Shown: positions 34,201 to 41,433 of the stretch, in pieces | Position numbering within the stretch: position 1 is the stretch's first letter | How the letters are laid out: each line of letters begins with the position of its first letter | NCBI GenBank assembly: GCA_016191815.1 | Contig: JACPVI010000074.1 | Location: forward strand, 1-64,000 | Direction of reading: 5' to 3' | Length of the DNA: 64,000 nt | Source: Myxococcales bacterium | Lineage (GTDB): Bacteria > Myxococcota > Myxococcia > Myxococcales > Myxococcaceae | Position numbers and translations under genes: made by a program | Notes under the pieces: generated by a model | Seen by the model: the letters and a program-made list of their open reading frames with translations, nothing else | Databases searched by the model: none | Told to the model about the DNA's origin: nothing

Positions 34201-34407
34201 GCGCTGAAGCTTTGGGAAACCGGCCGGCCTCCAGGGGAGCTGGCCTCGGCGCGCCTCGCCCTGGCCCAGGCGCTCTGGGACTCGGGAGGCGACCGCGCTC
34301 GGGCGAGAGGGCTGGCGGTGGCCGCCCGCGACGGGTACGCCTCGGCCGGAGGCGCCTACCGGGAGAAGCTCTCGCGCGCGACTGTCTGGCTCGCCTCGCG
34401 CCGCTGA
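31261..34407 (+). CDS. Membrane Ser/Thr protein kinase with N-terminal zinc-finger-like motif and C-terminal TPR array
   Basis: 1048 residues. The N-terminus has an anti-sigma-like zinc motif (ERVERHARECAACDALI: His-x3-Cys-x2-Cys), unusual at the front of a kinase. The kinase follows: glycine loop LGEGGMGTVYAAYD (near residue 115), ALK, HRDFKPDN (~224), TDFGLA (~245). An acidic, Ser-rich insertion lies in the activation segment before GTPGYMSPEQ. One membrane helix (AIGVGLLATVGTIVAMW, ~412-430) separates it from a domain containing several TPR-like units (repeated ALEIREKALGPEHPEVA-type helices). All catalytic residues are present, so it is probably active. Domain order implies an intracellular kinase and an extracytoplasmic TPR sensor. 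Confidence 0.92.
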   Translation: MSHLDRERAAAFAQGKLEPVEAERVERHARECAACDALIADLDGGSRTAPTVIERPASPEAGVGLGNAHSPRPPVAAGRGEVGPGPEGRPGVGGRLPRGASVGRYVILGELGEGGMGTVYAAYDPELDRRVALKLLTPELAGKARSSLRLLREAQAMARLAHPNVIAVHDVGELGQQVFVAMELVEGPTLRAWVKERPRRPAEIVSAFASVGLGLAAAHDAGLVHRDFKPDNVLIGRDGRARVTDFGLARADASSSSTEEDEEALGHSGGSALSVDLTAVGTVLGTPGYMSPEQHLGRPTTARTDQFSFSVALYEALYQSRPFFPGAWPEFARQVRRAEAEERARRTRPLELPAGGSPSPAPPVVREPPRTPRVPARIRRALTRGLAFDPERRHESMRAFLRELRWDPQAPRRRAIGVGLLATVGTIVAMWKTGADRQALCAGSELKLSGAWDAAIKERSRAAFQATGRPHAIAAFAGVERALDAYAAKWAEAHSDACRATRVRGEQSDEMLTLRMACLDRRLEELRALCALFASADEAVANKAVMAAESLSSPADCSAQAVLSSKVAAPAPAARAQVEHLQERLAQVRAMHQAGRYSQGAEAARALLAEARALGYRPLEAEALEQAALLEQAVGSVETCEKNRYESVFAALASGDERLAARVSTALVYTLAVQRARYDEARRWLSQAQALLDHQGERGELRAYWLSNAGILAGAEGDRARAVEHAQQALELREEVLGPESLKVAETLLNLSSFLHSLQRLDEAAKAAERALAIYEKALGTGHPDVGSALINLGVIRQGQGRLAEAEARLGRALDIREATVGRDHPSTLRLLATIGMLHADSGDHERAVGMLGRALEGYERTVGPESIEAATTRYDLGSLLATEGKFAQALPYYQRALEIREKALGPEHPEVAAALEAKAEALLELGRASDAVALYERALGIRERALEPDNPELGYSLLGLGQAQLAVGRARAAVPRLERALKLWETGRPPGELASARLALAQALWDSGGDRARARGLAVAARDGYASAGGAYREKLSRATVWLASRR

Positions 34408-34413
34408 GCGGGC

Positions 34414-35937
34414 CTAGAGCTCCTCGAGGAACTCGTCGTTGTAGGTGTAGCGCGACAGCCGCTTCACCAAGGCCTCCATCGCCTCCACCGGTTTCACCGC
34501 GAACAGCATCTGGCGGAGCTTCTTCACCTTCTCGTACTCCTTGGCGGTGAAGAGCTTCTCCTCCTTCCGGGTGCTGGACTGGGGGATGTTGATCGCCGGC
34601 CACACCCGCTTCTCCGCCAGGAGCCGGTCGAGGGTGATCTCGCTGTTCCCGGTGCCCTTGAACTCCTCGAAGATGACCTCGTCCATCCGGCTCCCGGTGT
34701 CGATGAGCGCGGTGCCGACGATGGTCAAGGTGCCGGCCTCCTCGGTGGCCCTCGCGGCGCCGAAGGCTCGCTTGGGCCGCTCCATCGCCCTGGAGTCGAT
34801 GCCGCCGGTCATGGTCCGTCCCGAGGAGTCGATCTCCTTGTTGTAGGCGCGGGCCAGCCGAGTGATGGAGTCGAGGAGGATCATCACGTCCTTGCCGGAC
34901 TCCACCATCCGCCGTGCCCGCTCCAGCGCCAGCTCGGCGACCTTCAAGTGCTCCGCCGGCCCGCGGTCCGCGTTCGAGGCCAAAACCTCGGCGTCGATGC
35001 TCCGCCGCATGTCGGTGACCTCTTCGGGCCGCTCGTCGATGAGCAGCACCATCACGTAGATCTCCGGGTGGTTGGCGATGGTGGCCTGGGCGATGCGCTG
35101 GAGCATGATCGTCTTCCCCGTCTTCGGAGGAGCGACGATCAGCGCGCGCTGCCCCTTGCCGAAGGGGGCGATCAGGTCGAGCACCCGGGTGACCATCTCC
35201 TTGGGGCTGTGTTCGAGGTGGATGCGGTCCACCGGATCGATGGAGGTGAGATCGCCGAAGTGGGGGAGCTTGGGCGCCGCGTCGAGGGGCACGCCGTCGG
35301 CGGCGTCGACCTTCTGGACCACGCCCTTGTTTCCACGGAAGTTGGCCTGGGCGGTGATGAACTGGCCTTGCCGCAGCCTGAGCTTCTGCACCAGGTTCTT
35401 GGGAAGCTCGGGGTCGTCCTGGGTGGGGATGAGGTTGCGCTTCACCTGCCTGAGGAAAGCGTTCGGCCCCTTCACGTCGGTGTCCAGCACTCCCTCGATC
35501 GGCGCGAGCTGGGCGGGGGCTGCCGCCGGCTGGCCCTGCGCGGCCGCCCGGTTCTGCGGCGGTGCCTGCTGCATCCGGGCCTGGTACTGCTGCAACTCCT
35601 GGGGGGTGAGAAACACCTGCTGCATCTGACCGTCGGGGCCCTGCACCATCCGGTAGGCCTGGCCGTCCGGGGTGAAGTGCACCTGGGCGCGCCGGCGCCG
35701 CCTGCGCCGCCTTCGGCGTCCGGACCCGGGGACGCTCGCCTGCACCGGCGCTGCTTGACCGTCGGGGGCGGGGGCGCCTGCTGCTTCCTGGGCCTCCTGG
35801 GCTCCGTCGTCTCCTTCGTCCGGGCCTTCGTCGCCTTCGCCTTCTTCTGGAGGCCGGGGCTGCGGCGGCTCTCGCTGCTCGGCGATGCCGGCCGCGGGAG
35901 GAGCAGCAGACGGGTGGGTGGGATCGTTGTCGCTCAT
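34414..35937 (-). CDS. rho: Transcription termination factor Rho (atypical RNA-binding region)
   Basis: 507 residues. The C-terminal two-thirds is unmistakably Rho: Walker A APPKTGKTIMLQ, LLIDERPEEVTDMRRSI, Q-loop TGGIDSRAMERPKRAFGAAR, TALIDTGSRMDEVIFEEF and KGTGNSEITLDR. The N-terminus differs: the usual Rho_N helical bundle is not recognisable and is replaced by ~110 residues rich in Glu, Pro and Gln. That stretch includes ten consecutive Arg (residues 74-83). The cold-shock-like segment reads GPNAFLRQ where E. coli has DGFGFLR, so one of the two RNA-stacking Phe appears to be Asn. The chosen ATG (35935-35937) follows no strong SD and the frame is open further upstream. Rho terminates untranslated transcripts. 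Confidence 0.93.
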   Translation of the reverse strand: MSDNDPTHPSAAPPAAGIAEQREPPQPRPPEEGEGDEGPDEGDDGAQEAQEAAGAPAPDGQAAPVQASVPGSGRRRRRRRRRRAQVHFTPDGQAYRMVQGPDGQMQQVFLTPQELQQYQARMQQAPPQNRAAAQGQPAAAPAQLAPIEGVLDTDVKGPNAFLRQVKRNLIPTQDDPELPKNLVQKLRLRQGQFITAQANFRGNKGVVQKVDAADGVPLDAAPKLPHFGDLTSIDPVDRIHLEHSPKEMVTRVLDLIAPFGKGQRALIVAPPKTGKTIMLQRIAQATIANHPEIYVMVLLIDERPEEVTDMRRSIDAEVLASNADRGPAEHLKVAELALERARRMVESGKDVMILLDSITRLARAYNKEIDSSGRTMTGGIDSRAMERPKRAFGAARATEEAGTLTIVGTALIDTGSRMDEVIFEEFKGTGNSEITLDRLLAEKRVWPAINIPQSSTRKEEKLFTAKEYEKVKKLRQMLFAVKPVEAMEALVKRLSRYTYNDEFLEEL

Positions 35938-36107
35938 GAGGCTATGGCCGCTTGCCGGCCCCTCGCTCGCTGGGCGGTTCTTCACGCCAGGCTGTCGGAC
36001 AGGGAGGCCCGCGCGGGGTGAGGTGGGCCAAGAAGGCGCCTGCCTACCGATGCCGCCGGCTCCCTGAGCGCTCTCCGGGGGCCCCATGCCACCCGGCGAG
36101 CAGGGCA

Positions 36108-36135
36108 ATCCTACCAGGGTTGCACTCCCTCACAA
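36108..36135 (-). promoter_or_regulatory. Putative sigma-70 promoter of rho
   Basis: Read on the minus strand: TTGTGA (36130-36135), a 16-base spacer, TAGGAT (36108-36113). Each hexamer matches four of six consensus positions. It lies about 170 bases upstream of the rho start, giving a long leader that would allow the autoregulation known for rho genes elsewhere. SppA lies upstream (stop at 36154). Confidence 0.45.
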
Positions 36136-36153
36136 CAGCTTCCGAGCGGGAGC

Positions 36154-38619
36154 TCATCTCACCGTCAACTGGTACTCCATCATCGCCAGCGGCCTCGGCA
36201 CCCCAAGGAGCATCCGCTCGAGCCCCAGCTCCCGCGCAATGCGTTTCAGCGGCTCCGGCGGCTCGCTTCTGGCGGAAAGCTGCGACAAGAGGCCGTCGCC
36301 GTCGGCGCCCCCGAAGAGGCCCCTATTTTCCGAGATCACCTCCAGCTCCAGCTCCTCGCCCTCGGGGACGCCGGCTCGCTTCCTCGCGGCGGCGAGGGCG
36401 TCGTGGAGCCCGCCGATCTGGTCGATCAGCCCGCGCGCCTTGGCGTCCTCCCCTGCCCACACCCGGCCCCGTGCGAGGGCGTCCACCTGCTCCTTGCCCA
36501 GCTTTCTGGAGCGCGCCACCTCGGTGATGAAGTCGTCGTAGAAGGCATCGATCCACGCCTGCGCGGAGGCGCGCTCCGCCTCCGTCCACGGCTTGAAAGC
36601 TCCGAGCATTCCGGCCCGCTCGCCCCGCCTGAGCTGCTCCTGGTAGATGCCCAGCCGCTCGGCGAGCTTCTCCACCGCGGGCTTGAGCATGAAGACCCCG
36701 ATGCTCCCGGTGATGGTGGTCGGCTCGGCGAACACCAGGTCGGCGCCCATCGCCGAGTAGTAGCCGCCCGAGGCCGCCACATCGCCCATCGAGGCCACCA
36801 CCGGCTTCTTCTTCTTCGCGTCCAGCACCGCGCGGTAGATGAGATCCGAGGCCAGCCCGTCGCCGCCCCCCGAGTCCACCCGGACCACGATCGCCGCCAC
36901 GTCCGGATCCTCGGCGGCGCGGCGGAGCGCCTTCACCACCGTCTCGGCGCCGGCGATCTGGGATAGCCCGAGCGGATCTTCCCGGCTCTTCCCGCCCGCG
37001 ATGTTGCCGATCACCGGGACGATGGCGAGCTGCCGGCGCCTCCCCCAGCGGTCCTCCCGCATCTGCCTTGGACGGTAGCGGGCTTCGAAGCGGGCGAGCG
37101 GCACCAGCTCCTTCAGCTTGTCTTCGAGGCTCGCCGGGTCGATCACCTCGTCGACGAGGCCGAGCTGCACCGCGCGCCTGGGCGTCTTCAGCCCCTCGTC
37201 GATGGCGGCGCGGACCTGCTCGAGGGTGAGGGAGCGCGCCTTGGCGATCGCCGCCAGGTAGGCGCGGTAGTTGACGTCCAGGGTGGCCTCGGTGGCCTCG
37301 CGTTGCTCGGGGCTCATCTCCTTTCGAGTCAGGGCGTCAGGGGCGTTCTTGTACGCGCCCACCCGCGCCACGTCCCACTGGACGCCCAACTTCTCCATCG
37401 AGCCCCCGAGGAACGTCGCGGTCGCGGCCAGCCCGTCGATGAGCAGCGTGGACTCGGGCACCGCGTAGATCCGATCCGCCTCGCAGGCGATCAGGTACTC
37501 GGCGTCGGCGGCGGTGAGGAGGACCGCCGCCACCTTCTTGCCCCTGGCCTTGAGATGGGCCATTGCCGCGCGCAGCTCCTCCGCCTTCCCCAGCCCTCCC
37601 TCGAGGGCTTGCACTTTGAGCACCACCGCCTTGAGATCCGGGTCGTTCGCTGCGTCATCGAGCAGCCGCAAGAGCCTCAAGTGAGGGTCCTCGCGCTCGC
37701 CCCCGAAGATGGCCGCGGCGGGACTCGGCGCGTCGGCCAACAGCTCCTCGAGATCCAGGAGCGCCACCTTGGCCGGAGCCAGGTTCACCGCGCGGTATTT
37801 CTGGGCCGAGAGGCGGACCCCGACCAGGTGGTTGGCTCCCGCGGGCGCTCCGGAGCCCGCGTAGGTCAGCCCGAGGTGCGAGCTGTCCACGGTGAGCGCT
37901 GCCTGGAAGAACAGCTCGTCGGTGGCGCGCAGCCCGTGCGAGACGCCGGCGGAGAGCCACAGGCCCCGGAGCACCTCCGCCCTGGCGGTGTAGGTGAGCC
38001 GCCCCGCGCCGATCGCGGTCTCCCCGAAGAGGTAGTCGGCGCCCAAGGTGTAACGCTCGCCGATTGGCCGCAGCCCCACCGCCACGTCGAACTGGCGGCC
38101 CAGGCTCAGCTCCCCCGAGCGCGGGGCGCCGACGTTCCTGGCGACCAGTCCAAATGAGAAGTAGCGGCTCGGCCGCCCGGCCAGGCCGAGGTCGACCGAG
38201 TCGAGGCCATCGAGATCGGCGTCCTCGCCCGAGGAGAAGAGGTTGTAGCTGCCTCCGACCGAGAGCGTGCTGGAGCCGACCGAGAAGGCGTAGCTCGTCT
38301 TGCGGTAGTCGGGCCCGGCGCCGCGCACCCACTCCAGCGAGAAGCCGGCCCCGATGGCGCCAAAGAGCGAATCGCCGAGGAAGAGCCCGTCCACCACCTG
38401 GCCGCGCGCGCCGCCCCGCTCGTGGAGGTAGAAAAGCTCGGGGCCTCCCAGGAAGGAAAGCGCCCCTGGGTTGAGGGCGGAGGCGGTGGCGTCCGCGGCA
38501 AGGGCCGCCGAGCTGGGCGGCAAGGTCGCCCCGCGGGAGGGGTCGGAGTGAAGGACGGCGCCGGTCTGGCCGAGGGCGAAGGCCGGCGCCAGCACGAGCG
38601 GCAGGAGAGCAGGCGGCAT
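36154..38619 (-). CDS. SppA-type signal peptide peptidase fused to an N-terminal beta-barrel-like domain
   Basis: 821 residues. Residues ~1-270 look like an outer-membrane beta-barrel: signal peptide (LLPLVLAPAFALG), then amphipathic strands such as LYFNLFSSG-type segments, RYTLGADYLFGE and LTYTARAEVLRGLWLSAGVSHG. Residues ~290-821 are an SppA 67K-type peptidase with two ClpP-like halves. The catalytic Lys is in VARVGAYKNAPDAL (Lys424) and the Ser in DVAASGGYYSAMGAD (Ser617), 193 residues apart, close to the 200 of E. coli SppA. A GDGLASDLIYRAV segment precedes it. Such a barrel fused to SppA is unexpected, because E. coli SppA is an inner-membrane enzyme. The final residues contain YQLTVR. 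Confidence 0.85.
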   Translation of the reverse strand: MPPALLPLVLAPAFALGQTGAVLHSDPSRGATLPPSSAALAADATASALNPGALSFLGGPELFYLHERGGARGQVVDGLFLGDSLFGAIGAGFSLEWVRGAGPDYRKTSYAFSVGSSTLSVGGSYNLFSSGEDADLDGLDSVDLGLAGRPSRYFSFGLVARNVGAPRSGELSLGRQFDVAVGLRPIGERYTLGADYLFGETAIGAGRLTYTARAEVLRGLWLSAGVSHGLRATDELFFQAALTVDSSHLGLTYAGSGAPAGANHLVGVRLSAQKYRAVNLAPAKVALLDLEELLADAPSPAAAIFGGEREDPHLRLLRLLDDAANDPDLKAVVLKVQALEGGLGKAEELRAAMAHLKARGKKVAAVLLTAADAEYLIACEADRIYAVPESTLLIDGLAATATFLGGSMEKLGVQWDVARVGAYKNAPDALTRKEMSPEQREATEATLDVNYRAYLAAIAKARSLTLEQVRAAIDEGLKTPRRAVQLGLVDEVIDPASLEDKLKELVPLARFEARYRPRQMREDRWGRRRQLAIVPVIGNIAGGKSREDPLGLSQIAGAETVVKALRRAAEDPDVAAIVVRVDSGGGDGLASDLIYRAVLDAKKKKPVVASMGDVAASGGYYSAMGADLVFAEPTTITGSIGVFMLKPAVEKLAERLGIYQEQLRRGERAGMLGAFKPWTEAERASAQAWIDAFYDDFITEVARSRKLGKEQVDALARGRVWAGEDAKARGLIDQIGGLHDALAAARKRAGVPEGEELELEVISENRGLFGGADGDGLLSQLSARSEPPEPLKRIARELGLERMLLGVPRPLAMMEYQLTVR

Positions 38620-38701
38620 GGCGGGCGGAGACTACTCAAGTCTGGCTGTGCCGGGCAGCCTGCGCCGCCCGTTCAGCTTCGCTTCGAAATCGACGACCGG
38701 G

Positions 38702-39913
38702 CTACCATTCCTCGGTGCCGGAGACCGAGTCGAGCGGGTCCTTGCCGCGGCGCTTCTTCTCGGAGCCGGTGCGGCCCCCGCCGCGGTCCTCGGCGTTCCA
38801 GTCCTCCGTCCCGTGCCGGCCCTCCAGGGGGTCCGAGGTCTTCACCAGCTTCTCCCCGCCGCCGTCGGCCGCGTTCACCAGTTGGTTGACCAGCCGACCC
38901 ACCTCGGACTTGAGCTGCCCGTACTCGTCGCCCTGGAAGATGATCTTCTTGCCCGAGAGCTTCTTCCCCGCCTTGAGGTCGAAGATGCCCACCAATAGCT
39001 CCAGGCCGCCGCTCTCGTTGATCTCCTTCACCGTGCCCACGACGCCGCGGTCCAGGTTCAAGGTCTTGGCGATGGAGGCCATCGTCGCGCCGCCCTTCTC
39101 CCGCGTCACCTCCTGCGCGAGCTTGTCGAGCAAGGAGTCGTAGGCCTTGAAGGGCGGAGTGGGGCTCAAGTCGGTGGCGATCTCCTGCTCCTCGGGAGTC
39201 ACCTCCACCACCGCCCCGTGCTGCTTGCAGCCGGGCCGCTCGAGCCGGAGGACGTGCTTGCCGATGGGGAGCGTCTGCAGGGAGACCGGCGTGTAGCCCT
39301 GGAACTCCCCGTCGAGGTAGACGCGGGCGCCGGCGGGGCGCGACTTCACGTTGAGGTTGCCGCGGAGCTGCGCGCTCCGGCTGGTGGCCACCTGGGCGCG
39401 GAAGGAGATGAAGTCCTGGGTGAACTTCTTCCGGTCCAGCTCGTAGGTCGGCGAGAGCGCGAGCAGGTCCAACAGCGCGATCTTCGCCTCCTCCACCTCG
39501 CCCCGGGAGTGCAGCACCGCGGCGTACATCGCCACCGCGTCGCAGAGGTTGCCGCACTCCTTCATCGCCCCGGCCGCCTTGGCGTACTCCTTGATGGTGG
39601 CCCGGAGCTTGCGCTCGGCGTCCTCCTCCTCGCGCGCCTCGAACGCCAGGCGGCTCTCCTCGAATCCCGTCCTCGCGCGCTTGAGCGACGCCTCGGCCTG
39701 CTCGTCCGAGGGGAGCCCGAAGAGGTCGTCCGTCTTGCGGAGCACGTAGCTGCGGTGCTGCTCGAGCGACTCGTTCATGTACGCCTCGAGCTTCACCGTG
39801 CTCGCCTCGGCTCCCATGTCCATCGGCACCAGGAGCACCGCGATTCGCTTGGTGGTCGGAGGCGGCGCGCTCAGGGCGAGCGCGGGCAAGAGAGCGAGCG
39901 CGACCGGGTTCAT
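38702..39913 (-). CDS. PEGA-domain protein with C-terminal DPL...W motif repeats
   Basis: 403 residues. A signal peptide (MNPVALALLPALALS) starts the protein. The first ~190 residues are helical, with TPR-like segments in which two Cys sit close together (MKECGNLCDAVAM). The PEGA motif is RGNLNVKSRPAGARVYLDGE followed by GYTPVSLQTLPIGKHVLRLER. Near the end two related motifs occur: DPLEGRHGTEDW and DPLDSVSGTEEW, the latter being the C-terminus itself. The repeats are Arg/Gly-rich between. PEGA domains are found in secreted or surface proteins, often near kinases; the terminal motif may be a sorting or interaction signal. Same strand as the neighbouring PEGA protein, 34 bases apart. Confidence 0.8.
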   Translation of the reverse strand: MNPVALALLPALALSAPPPTTKRIAVLLVPMDMGAEASTVKLEAYMNESLEQHRSYVLRKTDDLFGLPSDEQAEASLKRARTGFEESRLAFEAREEEDAERKLRATIKEYAKAAGAMKECGNLCDAVAMYAAVLHSRGEVEEAKIALLDLLALSPTYELDRKKFTQDFISFRAQVATSRSAQLRGNLNVKSRPAGARVYLDGEFQGYTPVSLQTLPIGKHVLRLERPGCKQHGAVVEVTPEEQEIATDLSPTPPFKAYDSLLDKLAQEVTREKGGATMASIAKTLNLDRGVVGTVKEINESGGLELLVGIFDLKAGKKLSGKKIIFQGDEYGQLKSEVGRLVNQLVNAADGGGEKLVKTSDPLEGRHGTEDWNAEDRGGGRTGSEKKRRGKDPLDSVSGTEEW

Positions 39914-39947
39914 GGTTACCTCGAGTCCTGCTGACGATAGCAAGCCC

Positions 39948-41150
39948 TCAAGGTAGGCCCAACACGAGGTCCGGCTTGGGACCGGCAGGCCTGGCCAAAA
40001 GAGCCACGCCGGTGACCGCCGCGGCCGCCCCTCCCACCCCCGCCCAGAACCACCACTTCCCAAGCAGCGGGGGAAGCTCCAGCTTCGCCGCCGCCGTCGG
40101 AGGAGGCTGGTCGAGCCAGCGCTTCACCTGCGCCGCCGCGTCCGCCGAGCCGGTGTCCGGATCGAAGCGCACGCCGGAGAGCCGGTTTCCGGAGAGCAGG
40201 TCCCAGGCCCAAAGAGACGCCGGCCTCTCTGCGCCGGTGCCCAGCGTGGCCAGCACCAGGGTGCGAGCGCCGAGGGCGGCCCCGAGCGCCCTGGCCTCGG
40301 GGAGGAGCTGCTCCCCCTGCGGCGCCGAGGCGAGCTTCTCTGCTGCGGCCACCGCCTCCGCGTAGCCAGGGAGCGGCTCGAGCAGCGGGTGCACTTCGGT
40401 GGGCTTGGCAGCCACGATGTCGGGGAAGGCGCCGAAGGGTACATAGCCCGGCCGGGTGAGGATGATGTGGTGGCGGCCGATGGGGAGCTCCTGCTCGGCG
40501 GTCGGGGAGAACCCGAGCGGTTCTCCATCGAGCGTGACGGCCGCCCCGCTCGGGACCGAGTCGATGGAGAGCTTCCCCTTCGGCAAGTTGCTCACGTTCA
40601 GTCGCGCTGCGGTGAAGGCGTCGGCCACGTCAGGGCCGAACAGCTCGGAGGTCGGCTGGGCCTCGCTGTTCAACAAGAGCGCGCGGATGAAGGCCACCTT
40701 GGCGCCGGCCTTGTCGCCCTGCATCAGGAGGGTCGCCCCCAGGAAGGTCAGCACCTCGGAGAGGCGCGCGGGCTTCGCCTCTACCGGCCGCTTGATCAGG
40801 AAGACCGCCGAGGCGGTGAAGCTGTCGGCCGCCGCCTCGAGGTCGAGGTTGTCGAGGAGCTGCCGGCCCTCTTCGAAGAGCTTGTCGCCTTCCTCCAGAG
40901 AAGCTGGGGCCGGGGGAGGGAAGAGCACCTCGATGTCCAAAAGCTTTGCTCCCTTCGCCCTCAGCGCCTGCGACAGCTCGGCCTCGAGCCGTCCCACCGA
41001 CTGCTTGGCGACGGTGTCCAGCCCGACCGCAAAGACGGCCACTCCCGCCGGAGCCGGCTGCCTGGCCGAGGACTGCGAGGTGGGCGCGCTCGGCTCGGCC
41101 GCAGTGCAGATTGTGGCGAGCAAGCTCGCCAACAGAAGGCAGTGGCGCAC
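39948..41150 (-). CDS. PEGA-domain protein with C-terminal membrane helix
   Basis: 400 residues. The signal peptide MRHCLLLASLLATICTAAE is followed by a globular N-terminal half with helical repeats (SLEEGDKLFEEGRQLLDNLDLEAAADSF), then the PEGA motif GKLSIDSVPSGAAVTLDGEP and LGFSPTAEQELPIGRHHIIL. A hydrophobic helix (KWWFWAGVGGAAAAVTGVALLA) lies near the C-terminus. It is the first gene of a PEGA pair on the minus strand. Function unknown; PEGA proteins often act in cell-surface or signalling contexts. Confidence 0.82.
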   Translation of the reverse strand: MRHCLLLASLLATICTAAEPSAPTSQSSARQPAPAGVAVFAVGLDTVAKQSVGRLEAELSQALRAKGAKLLDIEVLFPPPAPASLEEGDKLFEEGRQLLDNLDLEAAADSFTASAVFLIKRPVEAKPARLSEVLTFLGATLLMQGDKAGAKVAFIRALLLNSEAQPTSELFGPDVADAFTAARLNVSNLPKGKLSIDSVPSGAAVTLDGEPLGFSPTAEQELPIGRHHIILTRPGYVPFGAFPDIVAAKPTEVHPLLEPLPGYAEAVAAAEKLASAPQGEQLLPEARALGAALGARTLVLATLGTGAERPASLWAWDLLSGNRLSGVRFDPDTGSADAAAQVKRWLDQPPPTAAAKLELPPLLGKWWFWAGVGGAAAAVTGVALLARPAGPKPDLVLGLP

Positions 41151-41158
41151 GCCGCGAT

Positions 41159-41326
41159 GCTAGCACTGCTGCGTCAGATCCCTCCCGTCGCCGGGCAGCC
41201 GATCCGCGGCGCATCGCTGCGTTGCTCGTCGGTCGCAGGCCAACCAGCCTGCTCTCTCCTCGCGCCTTGCGCTGCTTGCGTCTCTGCTGCCGGGCTCGGT
41301 CCGGGATCTGACGCAGCAGTGCCAGC
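41159..41326. repeat. Palindrome-ended element upstream of parC (24-bp inverted repeats, 120-base core)
   Basis: GCACTGCTGCGTCAGATCCC (41163-41182) is exactly repeated in reverse complement at 41303-41322, and three more pairs (41159-41161 with 41324-41326) extend the arms to 24 bases with a single mismatch. The 120-base core has no coding frame and several GC-rich self-complementary words (e.g. CGCCGGGCAGC, GCATCGCTGCG). No clear target-site duplication borders it. It sits in the 283-base gap between the PEGA gene and parC and could be a small non-autonomous (MITE-like) element or a regulatory cruciform. Confidence 0.7.
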
Positions 41327-41370
41327 CCAGTTGGCGCCCGCCGGATGCCCTTCGCGATGACGCCGGTTTA

Positions 41371-41398
41371 TGGACTTTCGATCCCCTGTCGCTATAGT
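41371..41398 (+). promoter_or_regulatory. Putative sigma-70 promoter of parC-parE
   Basis: TGGACT (41371-41376), a 16-base spacer, then TATAGT (41393-41398), matching four and five consensus positions. It lies between the 24-bp inverted repeat and the parC ATG (41434). Transcription would begin near 41405, leaving about 29 bases of leader. Confidence 0.5.
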
Positions 41399-41433
41399 CC
41401 CCGCCGATTCCACATGCCTGAAGCGGGTGCTAC

